Source of the DNA: Campylorhamphus procurvoides
Lineage: Eukaryota > Chordata > Aves > Passeriformes > Dendrocolaptidae
Assembly (NCBI GenBank): GCA_013396655.1
Contig: WBMV01000785.1
Span: 1,021,526 to 1,085,525, forward strand
Direction of reading: 5' to 3'
DNA length: 64,000 bases
The position numbers were made by a program, and so were the translations under genes. The notes beneath the pieces were generated by a model that saw only the letters and a list, made by a program, of their open reading frames with translations, was not told the origin of the DNA and did not search any database. Positions 28,401-43,400 of the stretch are shown one piece after another. Each line of letters begins with the position of its first letter. The first letter of the stretch is position 1.

Positions 28401-31400
28401 TCCCTTGGGAACAAGATGCTATCATAAATCTCACTATCTTCTACTCCAAGGTCAACATGATTTCTTTCATGACCTTCTCCATATAGCAATACAGAAGGTG
28501 AAGATATTAAAAAAAAAAAGGCAAAACCAAAGCTAATCTAAAACACCCAATTGCTCAACAGTTCTGCTCCCCGGGTAGAAAATGACAGAAAACACTCATT
28601 GCTGACTAAGTGTCATACTGTGCTGAAAGACTGGAAGATGTACAGTGAAGACAGAAGTACAAAGGTTACAGCCAAATTACCTGTTTTTCCAATAGGGCAG
28701 GGATTTGGAGGGTCAGGATATCCTTGATCTTCACTGAAATCTTTTGGTACATTATCTCCTGTCAGCTCAGCCACAATGTTTGGGATATTGCCATAAGGAC
28801 CCAAGTGCTGGAGACCCTCATGCGCACCACCTAGCAAAGACAGTTTATACACAGTCTTTTTACAAGATTAAAAGTGTAAGTATTTTAGCTGTTTCAAGTA
28901 ATCCAGACTTCCATTTAAAATACATGTATTTCTCTCTATGTAATCATTTTAGAGACAGATCCAAGTTTAGATTTCAAGTATCTCTTTTAGATACGTAACC
29001 GTGTGACCTACATCCAGTAACTTAGGTAATGAAAAATGAAACCAGGAACAAAAATCAGCCACATATTACTAATCTTAGGGTTGTTTTTTTCCTTAATGAT
29101 GAAAGTTTTCAGCAAGAAAATGCAAAGAAACCTGAGACAATAATGAAACTTTATACATATGCTGCACAATCATCTTCAGTCCCTTCAGTTCACTGTAGCA
29201 GCTAATAATAACAGATATGAGAGGACAGCATTACTGCAAGACAATGACACTGTAGAAAGAAACACCACTATCCAAAAAGCCTAGAAATACATAAATTATG
29301 TCCCAAGGGGACTTAAGGCATTAAAGCCCTTGGGGACCCAGAATATTTCAGCACATTTTGTTGTATACACCTAGAAAAATTATTTTTTAATCAAACCAAT
29401 TCTTTAATGTAATTTTGCATTTCCTGCAGTGACAATGAAAAGTGATGGAGGACCCCTGCTATCGATGGGAATTCCTGTGCATGTATACCTACATGCAGTA
29501 TAGTACGAAACATCACATTCAGTGACTTCTACATCTTTACTTAATAGATCAGTTCTAGAGGCAGGCTCTTATATTTTGCCCTGTGGGACTCAGAGCACCA
29601 TCACTGCAGGGTTACAACAGCAGTGTGCAGCAGGTTTTCTCACTCAGTGGCAGAGGACACGATGGGCCCACTGTTCTTGGGCAAATGCGCACAGAAGTGG
29701 TGTGTTATGGCTTGTGCTATGGCTTTCTTCTACACATCTCAGCTAGGTGCCTTGCCTTTGACAAGTAGGGTTTTCCACTACAGTTTTGGGAACCAAGCCT
29801 AGGCCACTCTCTCTATATATACCTCTCTACAAATATTTATCTGCCCCAGATCTTTTCTGCATGCCTTGTTGACCAAATGCATCCACAAGCTAAACCCCAG
29901 CTGCTTTTTGGAGTTTTCTAAATACTATTATACACTATTCTTTTGAATTTCAGGCAAATAAAAAGTTAGTTTCAAACATGTTCTTTTTCCCTGACATAAG
30001 ACAGCCACCACACACTGCAGCAACTGAGATGGTTGTGTGACAGCAGCACAGTATCTTTTTAGAAACCTATATAATGAGGGGTAGCAACATATAGTCAACA
30101 TATAAATTCCACTAACAACGAATGAGACAAAAAGATTTGAACAAATGGAAAATATGACTTACAGAGTGAACACAGACACAACTGTTTTGGTAAATAGCAC
30201 AATCACCATAATATCACCAAATAGTCTTATTTTCAATTTATATATTTTTTATAGATCCAGAAGATGGGAATAAAGCCTCTGAACCTGAAAGCTGCTCCAG
30301 AGGAATCATTCAAGTACTCCTGTCCCAAATTACAAATAAACATTACCAGCCCAAATCATCTTTTATACAGCTAAACGTTGTAAGCTGACATAATCACTTG
30401 CAAAAATTGCTAACATAAGGCATTCAAATACAAAATACAAAGTTTGTATTCATTTCTACATTTAGAAGCAGTAGTTGAGCCAAGTTGTCTGTGTTTTGTA
30501 AATAGTCAGTTGGACTCTTGGTACCAGAAGCAAGTTAGGCTATAAGCATATATATATAAATATATATATATTTTATTTGCACAATGGACTGAAATCTAAC
30601 CAATGTGCTAATTTTTCCCTTAAGTATGAGTCTCTTACTCAGTAATGCAATGTTGCAGAAAAGTTCTACAGATATGTAACAAACATAATATTACCCCTGT
30701 AAAAAATTGACATCTCTGTTATTTAGGGTTTTCACTTGTAGCTGACCATGAGACCCAGTATTAAGACCAGAATAGCATTATACACATTATGAACTTCATT
30801 ATACATTTACAGTCCATAGTCCACACAAAGATATGCTTGGAACATAATAACGTTATTGTGATGAGGTTAAAAAATTTATAACATGCATTTAATCTAATTT
30901 AATATAATGTCTAATGTATAGCATAAAATTTTTCTTTTGTCCTGATCTCCTTCATGTGAAGACTGATTACATATATATACTTAAAAGCATCAGGTTATGA
31001 TTCTGCTGTAAACTACAGAACCACATAATCAATACGTGTTTGAACATCCTGTATACAGTGTGGTTCACTATGGGACAATCCATCAGATAGAAGCCTATCT
31101 ATGCTTGTATGTGGTGCAGACCTCTTGGCACCAAAGCTCCATCCATAAAGAAAACAGAGGTACTTAGCAGACTCCAGTGTGCTATATATACATGTAAGTT
31201 TAAACTGACTGCCAAGAATTCCCTTGACTGAGTACAAACCGATCTTTTTATATTAATAAAAAGGACTGTTTCCTTTAGGTATAAATGTCCAGGATCATTT
31301 GAGGGTTTTTACCTTCCTTTCTTTCCAAAAGAGCTGGAGACAATAGCACCTGCTCTGGTGCCATAATTTAGCACACTTGAGTGATTTAATAGCATCAGCA

Positions 31401-34400
31401 AAACTCATAACCTTTGACAAATAGTGCACTCAGCAAAGACTACAATAATCAAAATGAAATGCTATGAATATACCAAATAGGGTACAGTAACTCTCAAGCA
31501 TTAGTTTTGGTATTATAACATTACTAATTTGAAGAAACTTATTAGGATTAAATACACTGCAGTTACCAAGTCAAAATATTGTGATATAAACATATACAGT
31601 CAGCTACAAAAATAGCACAAGATGGGTCTCGGACCTTCAGGCAGAGTCTGAAAGAAAAAGACAAGACAACTAAATATTGAGGAACTTTTCACAATTTTTT
31701 ATCCAAAGGAGCCATGAGAGACAACATTGTTAAATTATTCAAACCTGGACTAGCAAAAATCCAGAACAGTCCAAATACGCTTGTACTGAGAAAGGACGAG
31801 CAAGATGAATTTATGTTTTTCCCATCTCTCCTTACTCCTTATATGAACAGGCTTTGCTCTGCCACACAGTAGCTAAAAAAATCACTCCAAATTATCCGCT
31901 CCCTTTCATGTGCAGGATTTCTGTGTGAGTATGTAGGTATTTTACATTCCTACAGGATAAACTAGAAGCTTAGGTCTCTTGGGATGAGGTCAGTATTGTC
32001 ATTAACAAACTTTGGATTCCATTTAAAATATATGCATATATGTAATCAGCTCATCCTGGTCTTGAACTGTTGCTGGGTAGAAAACAAAAATGGAACAATG
32101 CCTCTCACCTTTCCTATAATGCTGGAAAAATATTTAATCACCTCATCAACTGCAAGTATCATCTCAATTAGAGATACTTGGAATGATTAAAAATTCAAAA
32201 TGCATACACTTCAGCTCATTTCTTTGCAGGAGCAATGCTGCCTGTATGGGTCTCCCACCCCTACAAACAACCACTCTATTGTTGGAGAGAAAAAGGGGGG
32301 GGGGAAGAAAAAGGAAAATAAATACAAAGAACAATTAGTTTCTTGCAAGTACTGAATCTTATCCTGCTCAAACACATGTGATGGAAATGCTGTTAGTCCA
32401 CTGAAGTTCCAGCTACAGCTACCCACGTATTGGTAGCATAGAGCACAGCTGAAACAAATCTACTGTTGGGAGAAATCCTCCACATCAAATCCAAATAGGC
32501 GATGCTGTCCTCCAGAACAGGCAGTTTAAGAAACTCAATGAGAATGGATTTTCAAAAGTGTAAAATGAATGCAGAACATTTAAAGAGAAATAATGGAACA
32601 AATTTGCCTTTCAGTCTGAGAAACCATTTCCCATGTCCCAGTGAAGATAGAGCTACCCCACTTAAAAACGTAGAAAAGAGGTAGTTAGGCTGTCTTAACA
32701 AGGAGATACAAAATAGAAAATATCATGACTATTGGTTGTGAGTAAATAAATCCAAGATCCCAAATTAAAGCCCCTTACTTAGCCATACTAGATGCCTTAA
32801 TCTTAGTGTCCAAGCCCCTCCCAGGTGCACAGAGGAATACTCTCCCTGAGCAAAAGTCACACCTCTTATGATCTTGACCTAACTCCAAGCAAATATGAGC
32901 TGCAAAAGAAGCTCAGTATATCTTATCCCATTTGATTGATTCCTGAGGGAGCAAATTGGAGATGCAATACCATCTTTGCTACTTTGCAAAATCTTTTGTT
33001 AATCTGGACTATTTGTTCTGTTTACTGAGATTGATTAAGCACAGGAAATGAGAGGCACTGAAAAAAATTATAAATTATCACGTTTTGCCTATTCCACAGA
33101 AGCTGCTAAATAAGAGAATAGGGAAGGAGAAAAAGCATAGGAGAACAAAGAATGGAAAAATAGAAATCTAGCCAACTTCCTTAACCATTCAAGAGCATGC
33201 CTCAGGAAACCCAAAAACACTACAGCTATACATGCTCAGGCATCCCAGATTCCAGAGTCAGCTTGTCTTCTCCTTAATGACACAAAGTTTCTTGAAACTA
33301 TAAAGACTAATTTTCTTTTTCTCTGCAGAGGGACAAATTCTTTTCAATGTATTTTCTAAAGCCTTAAGCATACACATCACACAATTACCGACCTTGCTTT
33401 CAGTGAACAATTCCATTTTATCCCATGTTTTAATTACAAACAGTACAAATATTTAAGATATAAAAGGCTTTTACTGTGAAATGGTTAGGACCAAAGTAAT
33501 GCCCATGCTCCTCACAATAAATTTATAACAGTAAGTTATATGTTATTATTATTCATTATTCCAGTGGTATACACAAAAAAAAAAAAATCCAGCAGCTCAC
33601 TTGCTGACAAAGCGAGAAAAGCAATCACTTATGCCTGCCTTGGTTGAACGGTCCTCTTATGGACTATATTTACTTGCCTGTCAGTCTGGGCAGAAGCTTT
33701 CACACTGGACTGTGTGGACAAGCTTACCCTTTCTACAAACACAGTGCAACCTGCAGCACGCAGCCACGGGCCCCTCTGCCACTCTGACTGCAGTCACCAC
33801 ACCAGCACATCCTGCAAACAGCACCCTGCTGGCACTGCCACAGCACAGCCTCGCTAATGGCCACGTGTGCAGGGCATGGCTCTGGGAAACAGCGCAACTA
33901 AAGGAAAATGGTGACCTCCTTTATCCCATGAGGGATGGGACAATATTTCAATCCTATAAATGTAAATGTGCCAGTGAAAGACTGGAACACTTTATTCACT
34001 GGCATTGACACCAGCTGCATGAGAAGTACAAATGCTCCACCAGTGTCAACACACTCATGGAAAAATACTTGTTTCACTCCTGTAAATTGAAGCACCAGAA
34101 TCCCCCAGAACAGGACAATTGTTTTCTCTCTACTGCTCTACTGAACTTCAGAAAAATTTACCTGTTCATTTCCCCATTCATATTCATTCAATTCCCTCTT
34201 CCATGCTCAAAGTCCCAGCTGGTTCTTTAGCAGATATGTTGAACCTTCCCATGCCTGTCTGATAGCTGCTACCAGGGCAAATTTTCTAAGTGCCCCGAAC
34301 AACCTCACTGTGAGCATTCCCAGTGTGGAGCCACAAGGCTCTCAAGTCTCTGCCTTGGTGTAACTTTGCAATTCCCAAAACAGAGCCCTTTCTATTCAAA

Positions 34401-37400
34401 ACGTCCGCTAACATAGCCCGAGTCAAAGTGAGGTTTCTTTTGCACTTGACACACAATGAAGACAGAGAGAGCGGTCAGATGAAGAGCCCTGATAGGTAAG
34501 ACCAGGCCCAACACTGCTCTTTGGGGCTGCAGAGGGGACTCAGATCAGGTCACTTGATGCACTAAAGCATCCCAAGGGATGAAGCCAGCTTCTTCCTCCC
34601 TCCTGTTCATCAACTGAGAACATTCCTCTTCCCATTCATCCCTGCAGCTGAGAGCACTGCTGAGAGCACACAGAGAGCATGCAGAGAATAGCTCTGGAAA
34701 TCTACAGACTGTGCCATTGATCCTATCTCCCATGCACACCACCATAATTAAGAAGAGTAAGAGTCTCTTCTTCGTCTAGACTTCTAAAATATCTTTTCAT
34801 AGAACCAAATATATTTAAAAATATTTTCTTACTGCAAGTTAATTTAAAATTCTGATGGGAGCATGGGAAATGCAGCTGATTTTGAGAACAATTACAAAAA
34901 GGTATAATTCCTAGCAAACTCAAGGATTTATATATCACAGAATATGCTGAGTTGGAAGGGATTCACAAGGACCATCGAGTCCAACCCTTAGCCCTGCACA
35001 GAGCCATCCCCAAGAGTCACACCACAGGCCTGAGAGTGTTGTCCAAACACTTCTTGAACTCTGTCTGGCTTGGTGCTGTGACCACTGTCCTGGGGAGCCT
35101 GTTCAAGTGCCCAATTGCCCGCTGGGGGAAGAATCTCTATCTAATATCCAACCTAAACCTCCCCTGACACAACTTCAGGTCATTCCCTCAGTTCCTGTCA
35201 CTGATCACTGCAGAGAAGAGATCAGTGCCTGCCCCTCCTCTTCTCTCATGGGGAAGTTGTAACTGCAATGAGGTTTCCCCTCAGGCTCCTCTTTTCCAGG
35301 CTGAACTGAACAAGCACCCTTAGCTACTCCTCCTATGGTTTCCCCTCAAGGCCCTTCATCCTCTTCATTGCCTTCCTTTGGACACTTTCTAATGGCTTAA
35401 ATGTCTTTCTTATATTGTGCCCAAAACTGCACACAATATCCAAGGTGAGGCCCCAGTGCAGAACAGAACAGGACAATTCCCTCCCTCGACCAGCTGGCGA
35501 TGCTTTGCCTGATGCCCCCCAGGACAGGGTTGGCGCTCCTGGCTGCCAGGGCACTGCTGACTCATATTCAACTTTCCATTGACCAGGACCCCCAGGTCCC
35601 TTTCTATAGCACTACTTTCCAGCATCTCATTCCCCAGTCTGTGTGAACATCCAGAGTTGCCCCATCCCAGCTGCAGAATCCAGCACTTTCCTTTGCTGAA
35701 CTTCATATAGTTGGTGATTGCCCAGTCTTCTAATTTGTTGAGGTCTCTCTGCAGGGTCTCCCTACCTTTGAGGGACTCAGCAGCTCCTTCCAGTTTTGTG
35801 TTGTCTGTAAACTTGCTCAGTATCTCTTCCAGTCCTGCATTCAAGTCATTTATGAAGATGTTGAAGAGCACAGGACCCAGGAGCCCTGTGAAACCCCACT
35901 AGTGACAGGTCACCAGTCTGATGTCACTGCAGTCCCTGTTAGCCTCTGTGTTCGACCCATGAACCAATTGCTCACCCACCACGTGATGTGTTTATCCAGC
36001 TGTGCTGGACATTTTGTCCGAAGGATCTCGTGAGAGACAGTATCAAAAGCCTTACTGAAATCCAAAAATGTTACATGAACTGGCTTCCCTTGATCAGCTA
36101 GGTGGGTCACCTTGTCATAAAAGGAAATCAGGTTGGATAAGGAGGATTTTCCTCTCATGAAGTCGTGCTGGCCATGACCAATGACTGCATTGTCTTTCAG
36201 GTGTTTTTTGATATTTCCCAGAATAATCTTCTCCATAACTTTACCAGGCACTAAAGTGAGACTGACGGGCTTGTAGTTTCAGGGGTCCTCCTTTTTGCTC
36301 TCCTGGAAAATCAGGACAACATTCACCAGCTTCCAGTCAGCTGGGACCTCTCCAGATTCCCAAGACTGCTCAAAAAACATCAAGAGAGGTTTTGCAATGA
36401 CATCAGCCAGCTCCTTGAGCATTCTGGGACGAATCCTATCAGGCCCCATAGATTTGTAGGGATCCAGCTGGAGCAGCAGATCCCATGCAAATTCAGGGTC
36501 TACTGTGAGTTGATCATCCTCACAGTCCTGGTCCTCCAGCTCAGAGTGCTGAGACCCCCTTGGTCTGTCATCCATGTTGAAGACAGAGGCAAAGAAAGCA
36601 TTAAACACCACTGCCTTTTTCTGTCCCTGTTTGTGAGGTGACCATCCTCATCCAGCCAATGATATTTCTGTGCTATCCATTGCCATTAATACCTTTGAAA
36701 AAACTTTTCATTGGCCCCCTCCCAACATTTCTGGCAGCTTCAACTGCACTAGGGATCTAGAAACAGGGATTAATACACTTTTCTTCTTGTGTTCCCCATT
36801 GACTGATTTTTCTTATGAGCACAGTAGTTTTGAGAATTTTCCCTGCATCTCCCCAGCCACACTGAGAACACAGGAGCAGTGCTGCACACCTCGTGCAGCT
36901 TGGGGCATAGAGGAAGGGCAGTTCCCGAAATTCAGAAGTGGCAGAGCCCACAGTGGCAACACCTACTGCCTTTACTGGATCCTGCTCTTGCTCCTCAAGA
37001 AGGAAAGTTGTGAAAAACATTGAGATAACATGGTATGACCTCCACATAGCAACGCAAACACCAACTTGGCTTTCTTATTATTCACTGCTTGTCATGGTTT
37101 TAAATTCATACGAAATCATGGATATTATGGGCAAATTTTCAAAGACTTTTCTTTAAAAAAAGCCATACCACCTCATTATTTTCCTGTTTGTGGAGTTGAG
37201 GTATAAACATTTTATGTGCTATTTCTTCATAGACTTGTGCCATATCACTCACTCAGATGAAGAAAACCCAGAGTAAGCCACTGCTGTCATTTGGCATTGT
37301 CATCTGTCACTGTAATTAGCTTTTAAATTCAGAAATTAGCATTGTAGAGCGCCTTTCTTACAACGTGCACCACTGCCTGATACTCAAATTCTGGTTACAT

Positions 37401-40400
37401 GTAATATTACAATTTGCAGAATAACATAGAAAATAGGTATTTTAAGTCAGACCTACACAAATCTAGGCATCTGCCATATTAATGTATAAAAAAATGTGGC
37501 TTTATCACTTCAATTTTATGGTACAAATTTGAAACACTCATGTTAAATTTGGGAATAATATTTCCTGGGCTATTTTAGTAATTTGGAACAAACCCAAAAC
37601 AACAACAAGCAAAACCTGAAAGCAGAGACTTATGATGTTGGGGTTTGGGTTTTTTTGTTAAATGTCAAGCCCATAACACAGTGCTTGATTAAAGTCATGT
37701 GTGCTTCAGCAAAAGCAGTCCTAATGTGAATGCAACTTCATGTCTTAATTGCAGCAAGGCTTTCTCTATAGAACAGGTATAACAACCCGAATCCCAAATG
37801 ATTGTGTGGTCTCTTTGCACTAACAAAACAGCCCTGAATCAGCAGAGCAGGCTGTGGGAGGTCTGCCCAGCTCAGCCCCCTTGCCGGCCCCAGAACTCCA
37901 CTGCTACCCAGGCTGCTGGCACAGAGGTGTCACCTGGAGCAAAGAGGATGCAGCCATCACATTGCTATGTTTGCTGACCCCCAGATATGATACAATAACC
38001 ACGGACTTCTAGTCAGTCACCCACGGAAGCCTGAATATATTTGGCAATGAGAACAGCACACATTAGCCCCAAAAGCAAATGAGTGCAAAGGCCATTTCTG
38101 CACCGGTTTCACTGCGTGCATTCATCACCAAAAGTTTTTTCAACTTTACAATACAAAGATTTTAGTGTCCTTGTAGGAAACAAACAGCAGTCTTGCAGGT
38201 GTGATACAGGACAGACAGCAAAGTAATACAGCACTTAAGTTTTCTTATTAGTAAAATGTAAACAAAATATACATTATTAACATGCATGAGCAATCTGCAT
38301 AATTTTGTGGACAGTAGATCTCATGCAAAGTGCTATTTGTAGAGATTCTGTGCTAAGTCATTAACTACCAGTTGTCAGAAATATTTGCAAAAAGTTCCAG
38401 ACTCTCTTGAATCAGGCAAACAGGAACAACATTTTTCTGAAGCAATAAACAGGTATTTATTTCCTTTCAAAATAACCAAATAAACCTCATCCTTTTCTCA
38501 GTAGCTACAAGCAGTCTCTGCAGGAGAGTCAAAAGCATCATATTTTTCATATTTTCCTATTCCTACAAATGGTCAGGATTTAGAAGACATCATTTAATAC
38601 TGTCACTTAGGTTGACAGCATTATGCCTCTTCTGCCGATTGAAAACTTCAGACTCTAGGCTGTCATGCCAGCCCTTTTACCAAAAATCATTTCATTTGAA
38701 GTGGTTTTAAAAAATGAAAACAAAACAACCAAATCAAACAAAACCGAACCAACCACACGAGCGTTTTCTGCTGTATTGAATTTATGGTAGGCAATGATAT
38801 TTGCAAAATGAAAATAGGAACTTGACATTTCTCATTATGAATTTAAATGCTATAAACTGCCCAAGCTGAACTACTGGCGCCCCCGTGTGTTTAAGTGAGA
38901 TTTTTACTCTTCTCATATACCTGGTATAGTAGTCCTGAAATTTGCATTATAAAAGTAACCCCTTCCTCTCCTCAGGAAAACCAACAAATAAACCAACAAA
39001 CACCAAATCCCTTAAATATTGACACAAACATCTAAGCATGCAAGGGAAAAAAAAAAAAGGTGGTCTCTTACTTCATAAAATTCCTGCCAGGCAGAAAAAT
39101 TAAATTCTATGGTTTTGAACATTGAATGTATTCCTTTATTTTATTCTATTCTATTTTTATTCAATTGTTCTCTTTTAACAGTGATCCAGCCCTCTTCTAG
39201 TAGTGCTTGCATATTATTTTAGTGATAAACCTAAACCGTAACTACAGAAACACAGCTACTAATTAAAAATTTTTATTTTGCTTTTCTGTGTTCCCCACTC
39301 TTTTTATAGACACTGCTAAGTGACTCCAATGTACCTTTCTGAAAAGATGAATTAACAAGGAGAGGGGATATTATTGGAAAAATTAGAGTGGCTAATATTT
39401 GTTTATTACTTATAGGAATCAGGGGGTTTACAGAAAGAAAATCTATAAAGTGGCCAGCAGAAACAGCTGCTCCTAAGATACCACCTTCAGATAATAAAAC
39501 CACATTCATTTGACACTCATCATGTAGGATCTGTAGGATTCTGCCATGCTGACTTGCCACGCACCATCTGCTGGCTGTGGTAAACAAGCATAGGGAATCA
39601 GCCAGCAAATTTGCATTTCTGTGACATATTTGTCCTATTCCACTTCACTAACAGTGCTGTAGCAAAGGAGGAGAGCTCATGCTGCCTCTGCATTTCTCTG
39701 AACTTCACAATAATTTCTTGGTAGATTCAAATTTTTATGAGGCCTTTTCTAGACTCTACTCCTATTTCAGCAGCCTGTTCTGAGATAACAAACTGGCAAA
39801 TGCAAAGAGAAGGAGAAGAGAAAAAACAAACCCCCATGTATCTAACAATGAGGGTGCTGGCATGGGATGAACCTGGTTTTAAACTGTCTACATCGGTCAC
39901 TGAAACCTGCAGTCTAGAAAATGTCTGGAAGTCAACATTCTTGGCAGCTCAGAATTTCTCATAAATGATAAACATTTTATACCCAATCCTACTCTCCACT
40001 ACTTTCAGGCAAAAATTCCCCATGAAGACAGTGCCTCAGGAGAGTAGTAAGTGAATTACCACTTAGTCATGATGGCACTTAGGATGAAAACCCTGTTTTA
40101 CTGTGACACATTCTAATAATTGTGAAACCTCTTTCTTCCCTTCCTCCTAGTTTTCGTTTTTATTATCATGTAGACTTTTTTTGAGCACTTGCACACAGAA
40201 TTATTATCCAGTGATAACAGTATGACTATGTTGTGGAAAGCCCATAGGTGAATCCTTCAGAATCTGAAACCTTGCACCGATGTTATTTAAAAACACATGT
40301 ACTTCTTTCTTCCATATCTCAACCATAAATTGATACCACTGGGAGTATCAGTCATTAAGTTCCCACTCAAATCTCCTCACTACTCCTATCAGCCAACACT

Positions 40401-43400
40401 TTTGCTTAAACATTACAACCCATGACACTGTTCCTTGTGCTGCTCAGTTCACCTCCTTGCACATTGACCAAGAAGTACCTGAGACACAAGCAAGCTGTAA
40501 GAAAGTACTACCACATGAAACATTAATCCAGAAAGTTCCACAGGACTATTTAACAGAGCAGAGATTGGTGCTCTCTCCTCTGAGGAAATTCTGTTTCTAT
40601 GTGATGGGACTGAATATCATACAATATATAAGATATAGCTGTGTCCCCCCTTCCCACCCCCCAGGAAACAAACAAACAAACAAAAAAAAAAACAGTTCAG
40701 AAAAGTCACAATGTTTTTATTGTACTGAGCGTTACACTTCATTTACCCATAACAGGTTAGTGACTCGTGGGAGTCCTCATTCAAATGCCTCCTATCCTCA
40801 TTCCTCACCAGAGAATGAGATCCTTTCCTGAATCCAGTTCTATTCTCTTTTGATCAGAAAATGCTGGCTAACTGGAGCTACTGGCAGGTCAGGAATGTCA
40901 ATCCCCTGTCAAGAATTGAGTAGTGGGCACGCTGTAGGAAAATGGTAAAAACTGCTGTTGTTGAGGTAGAGACCAAATGGGAAAGCATTATGTATCTCTT
41001 ATAGAACTGGACTGTTTTGAGTAAGTATCTTACTATGTCATTTTAGCAGTTCTGTTTCCAAAGTAGACACTTAATAGAATGTCAAACCCAATTTGCAGGT
41101 TTCTCCCCAGATTATGCAGATATAAGTATTCAAAGAGGATGAAACAGAGCATTGTTAACTGATTAGTAATTGGTATATTCAATTCTGAAGTCTTTCACAA
41201 TATAATAGTTAAAATCACCAGTACAGAATGAAATGCAAGTTTTGATGGATTAGCTATTCTATATTTAAAGCTAAACTCATGTTGAAAATCTATTGAATTA
41301 TATGTACTTTTTTTAAAAAAGCAGTATGAGAAAGTATTTTGTGAAATGACATAAGACTACATTGATCTTGAAACAGTAAACAACACTTTCCAAGGTTGGT
41401 GTTTCTAATCAGATACTTTAACAGATATCTATCTATCTATACATAGACACATATCATCAAAAGAAACCAAAGAAGGAGCAATTACTATCTGAAAAAATTA
41501 CTGCAAAATACTCTGTGAAAAGCAACATTTTATACAAAGTTCTGATTTGCTTGTCTATTTCTACATTGATTGACAGCATTCACCTCACAAGACCATTTTT
41601 CTTTTGCCAAAATTCTCAATAGGCTGTTAAATACCCATGGTAGGCTTGAAGAAAAAGAGACTCATCCTCATGTGATTAAGAGAGGAATATCAAATATGAT
41701 AAATCAACTGGATTTATCACTTATCAGTTTTACTTTGTTATATACACACAGTTTTTTATTAAAAAAAAACCCCAAACCCAACCAAACAAAAAGAAAAAGA
41801 AACAAAAATTTGTCAAACTGCTGTTTGTGGAAGACTGTATGGATGATAAAAACTAGCATTATTTGAGTCTCAGAAGCACTAGAAAATTTTCAATACTTAA
41901 AAAAAGAGATTCCTAATCTGATTTTGCTAACATTGTAATTGAAAGAAGTGGTAAGCAGCTGAGATTAAATATTTGCCAGTGATTCAGACTTAATTATATT
42001 TTTTTTAAAGTCAAGGGAAAAAGGGAAGTTGTTGAGTAAAATTACTCATTTCTACCAGTCTGTCCAATTTCTCAATGTATAAACATTCATAAAGGAGAAG
42101 AAAAGGGCACAGAGCAAATTATACTCCTTAAATCTAGTCTCTGTCATTTAAATTTGCAGAAAAACATATGTCCACCAAAGTTTCTTCAGGAAATATATAA
42201 ACTTAGGTTTGCAATTATCTGGTAGAAATACCTATTTGGTTTTAACCTACTTAGCCTCCCTTAAAGCAATTGTATGTGTTTGGCTAGGATAGTCTGTAGC
42301 TTGGAATGAGGATAAAATAAAGAACATAGGCTTATGGACTGTGGAGAGTTGCTACCCTGTGTCAAATGGGTTTAATTCTGAGAGAACGGTTGAGAGGTTC
42401 TGCTCTGTTTTGATATTGTTCGCACATAAACAATAATATTTGGAGTTGCATACCTTCAACCTTTTGCTGTCATGCCAAAATAAAATCTAGTTTCTCCAGT
42501 TAATATAGCAACACATTTCAACATTATCACAATACCCTAACATTTGAGCCAGATATTTCAGATTATTTACATAGCTATAAAAAACTGATTCCAAGAAAAA
42601 CTTACCCACACAGTGTGAGATCAGAGGTGTTAGCCAAAAACAATGAAGCTGAACCTAGAGCATTCATCACAGCAACACAGTGCTGAGGTGCCACTTGTGG
42701 ATACAGGGAGAGGAGCACTCATGTCCTTCCTGCCCTGGCTTCCCCCTGTGCGCTCCAGAATGGATCCTGCAGAATCCTACAACATTCTGCAGCATGAAGG
42801 AAGAACCCCCAGTGTAAGGTTTATCTCTTTATCTTGCATGGCACCACAAACACTTGATCTCTTCTGGTCTGCAAATGTTTCTAAAAATCCAATAGATTTG
42901 GGCTCTATAGGTCACATTTGTTTTACATGAAACATATATGTGATATATTTATACACAGTATTCAGGCGTAATTTAGCAAACCCATTGTTTTGAGGTACTG
43001 GAGATCAGACATTGCTAAGACAACATAACTTTTTCTGCAGTCTGTACATTAAAAAAAACCACTATTTCTGTCCAAATCATTACATTAAGGAAGGTAGAAG
43101 ATGGATGATTGTTTAAAAACAAAGATCAAGCAACAATATGGTGAAGAAGTCACTGATTTTTTGCTCATCTACATCTATACACAAAACATTAATTATTACC
43201 AAAGCCTTCTAATAAATTCATCATAACAGAAAGTAAAAATCAGCTACCTTCAATGTTCTGTGGACCAACAAGATTCATAGCCTGGTGTGCTGGATATTCT
43301 ACCCGAGGTCTGGCAATGCCCAATTGCTCCATAACCCCATGGAGGAGCCTTTGTATATCTGCTTCAGTAACCCTGTCAGCCGTCCTGGGGCTATAGCTAA

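Larger units (their letters stand above)
28831..43247 (-). other. SCG5 intron 2 (14.4 kb)
   Basis: The largest intron. It contains the CR1 copy at 34935-36750, a TA microsatellite at 30548-30570, a CTAT microsatellite at 41427-41441, and A/C-rich tracts at 38710-38755, 40667-40690 and 41760-41810. The rest is AT-rich unique sequence. In human, a duplication running from within SCG5 to upstream of GREM1 misregulates GREM1, so enhancers may lie here, but none can be identified by eye. Confidence 0.7.

Noticed and set aside
33601..34008. 135-residue plus-strand open frame in SCG5 intron 2
   Set aside because: Looks unstructured with no family match and no splice or promoter context. Antisense to the gene.
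39273..39608. 111-residue minus-strand open frame in SCG5 intron 2
   Set aside because: No recognisable family, no clear ATG context, isolated. Random open frames of this length are expected in 64 kb.
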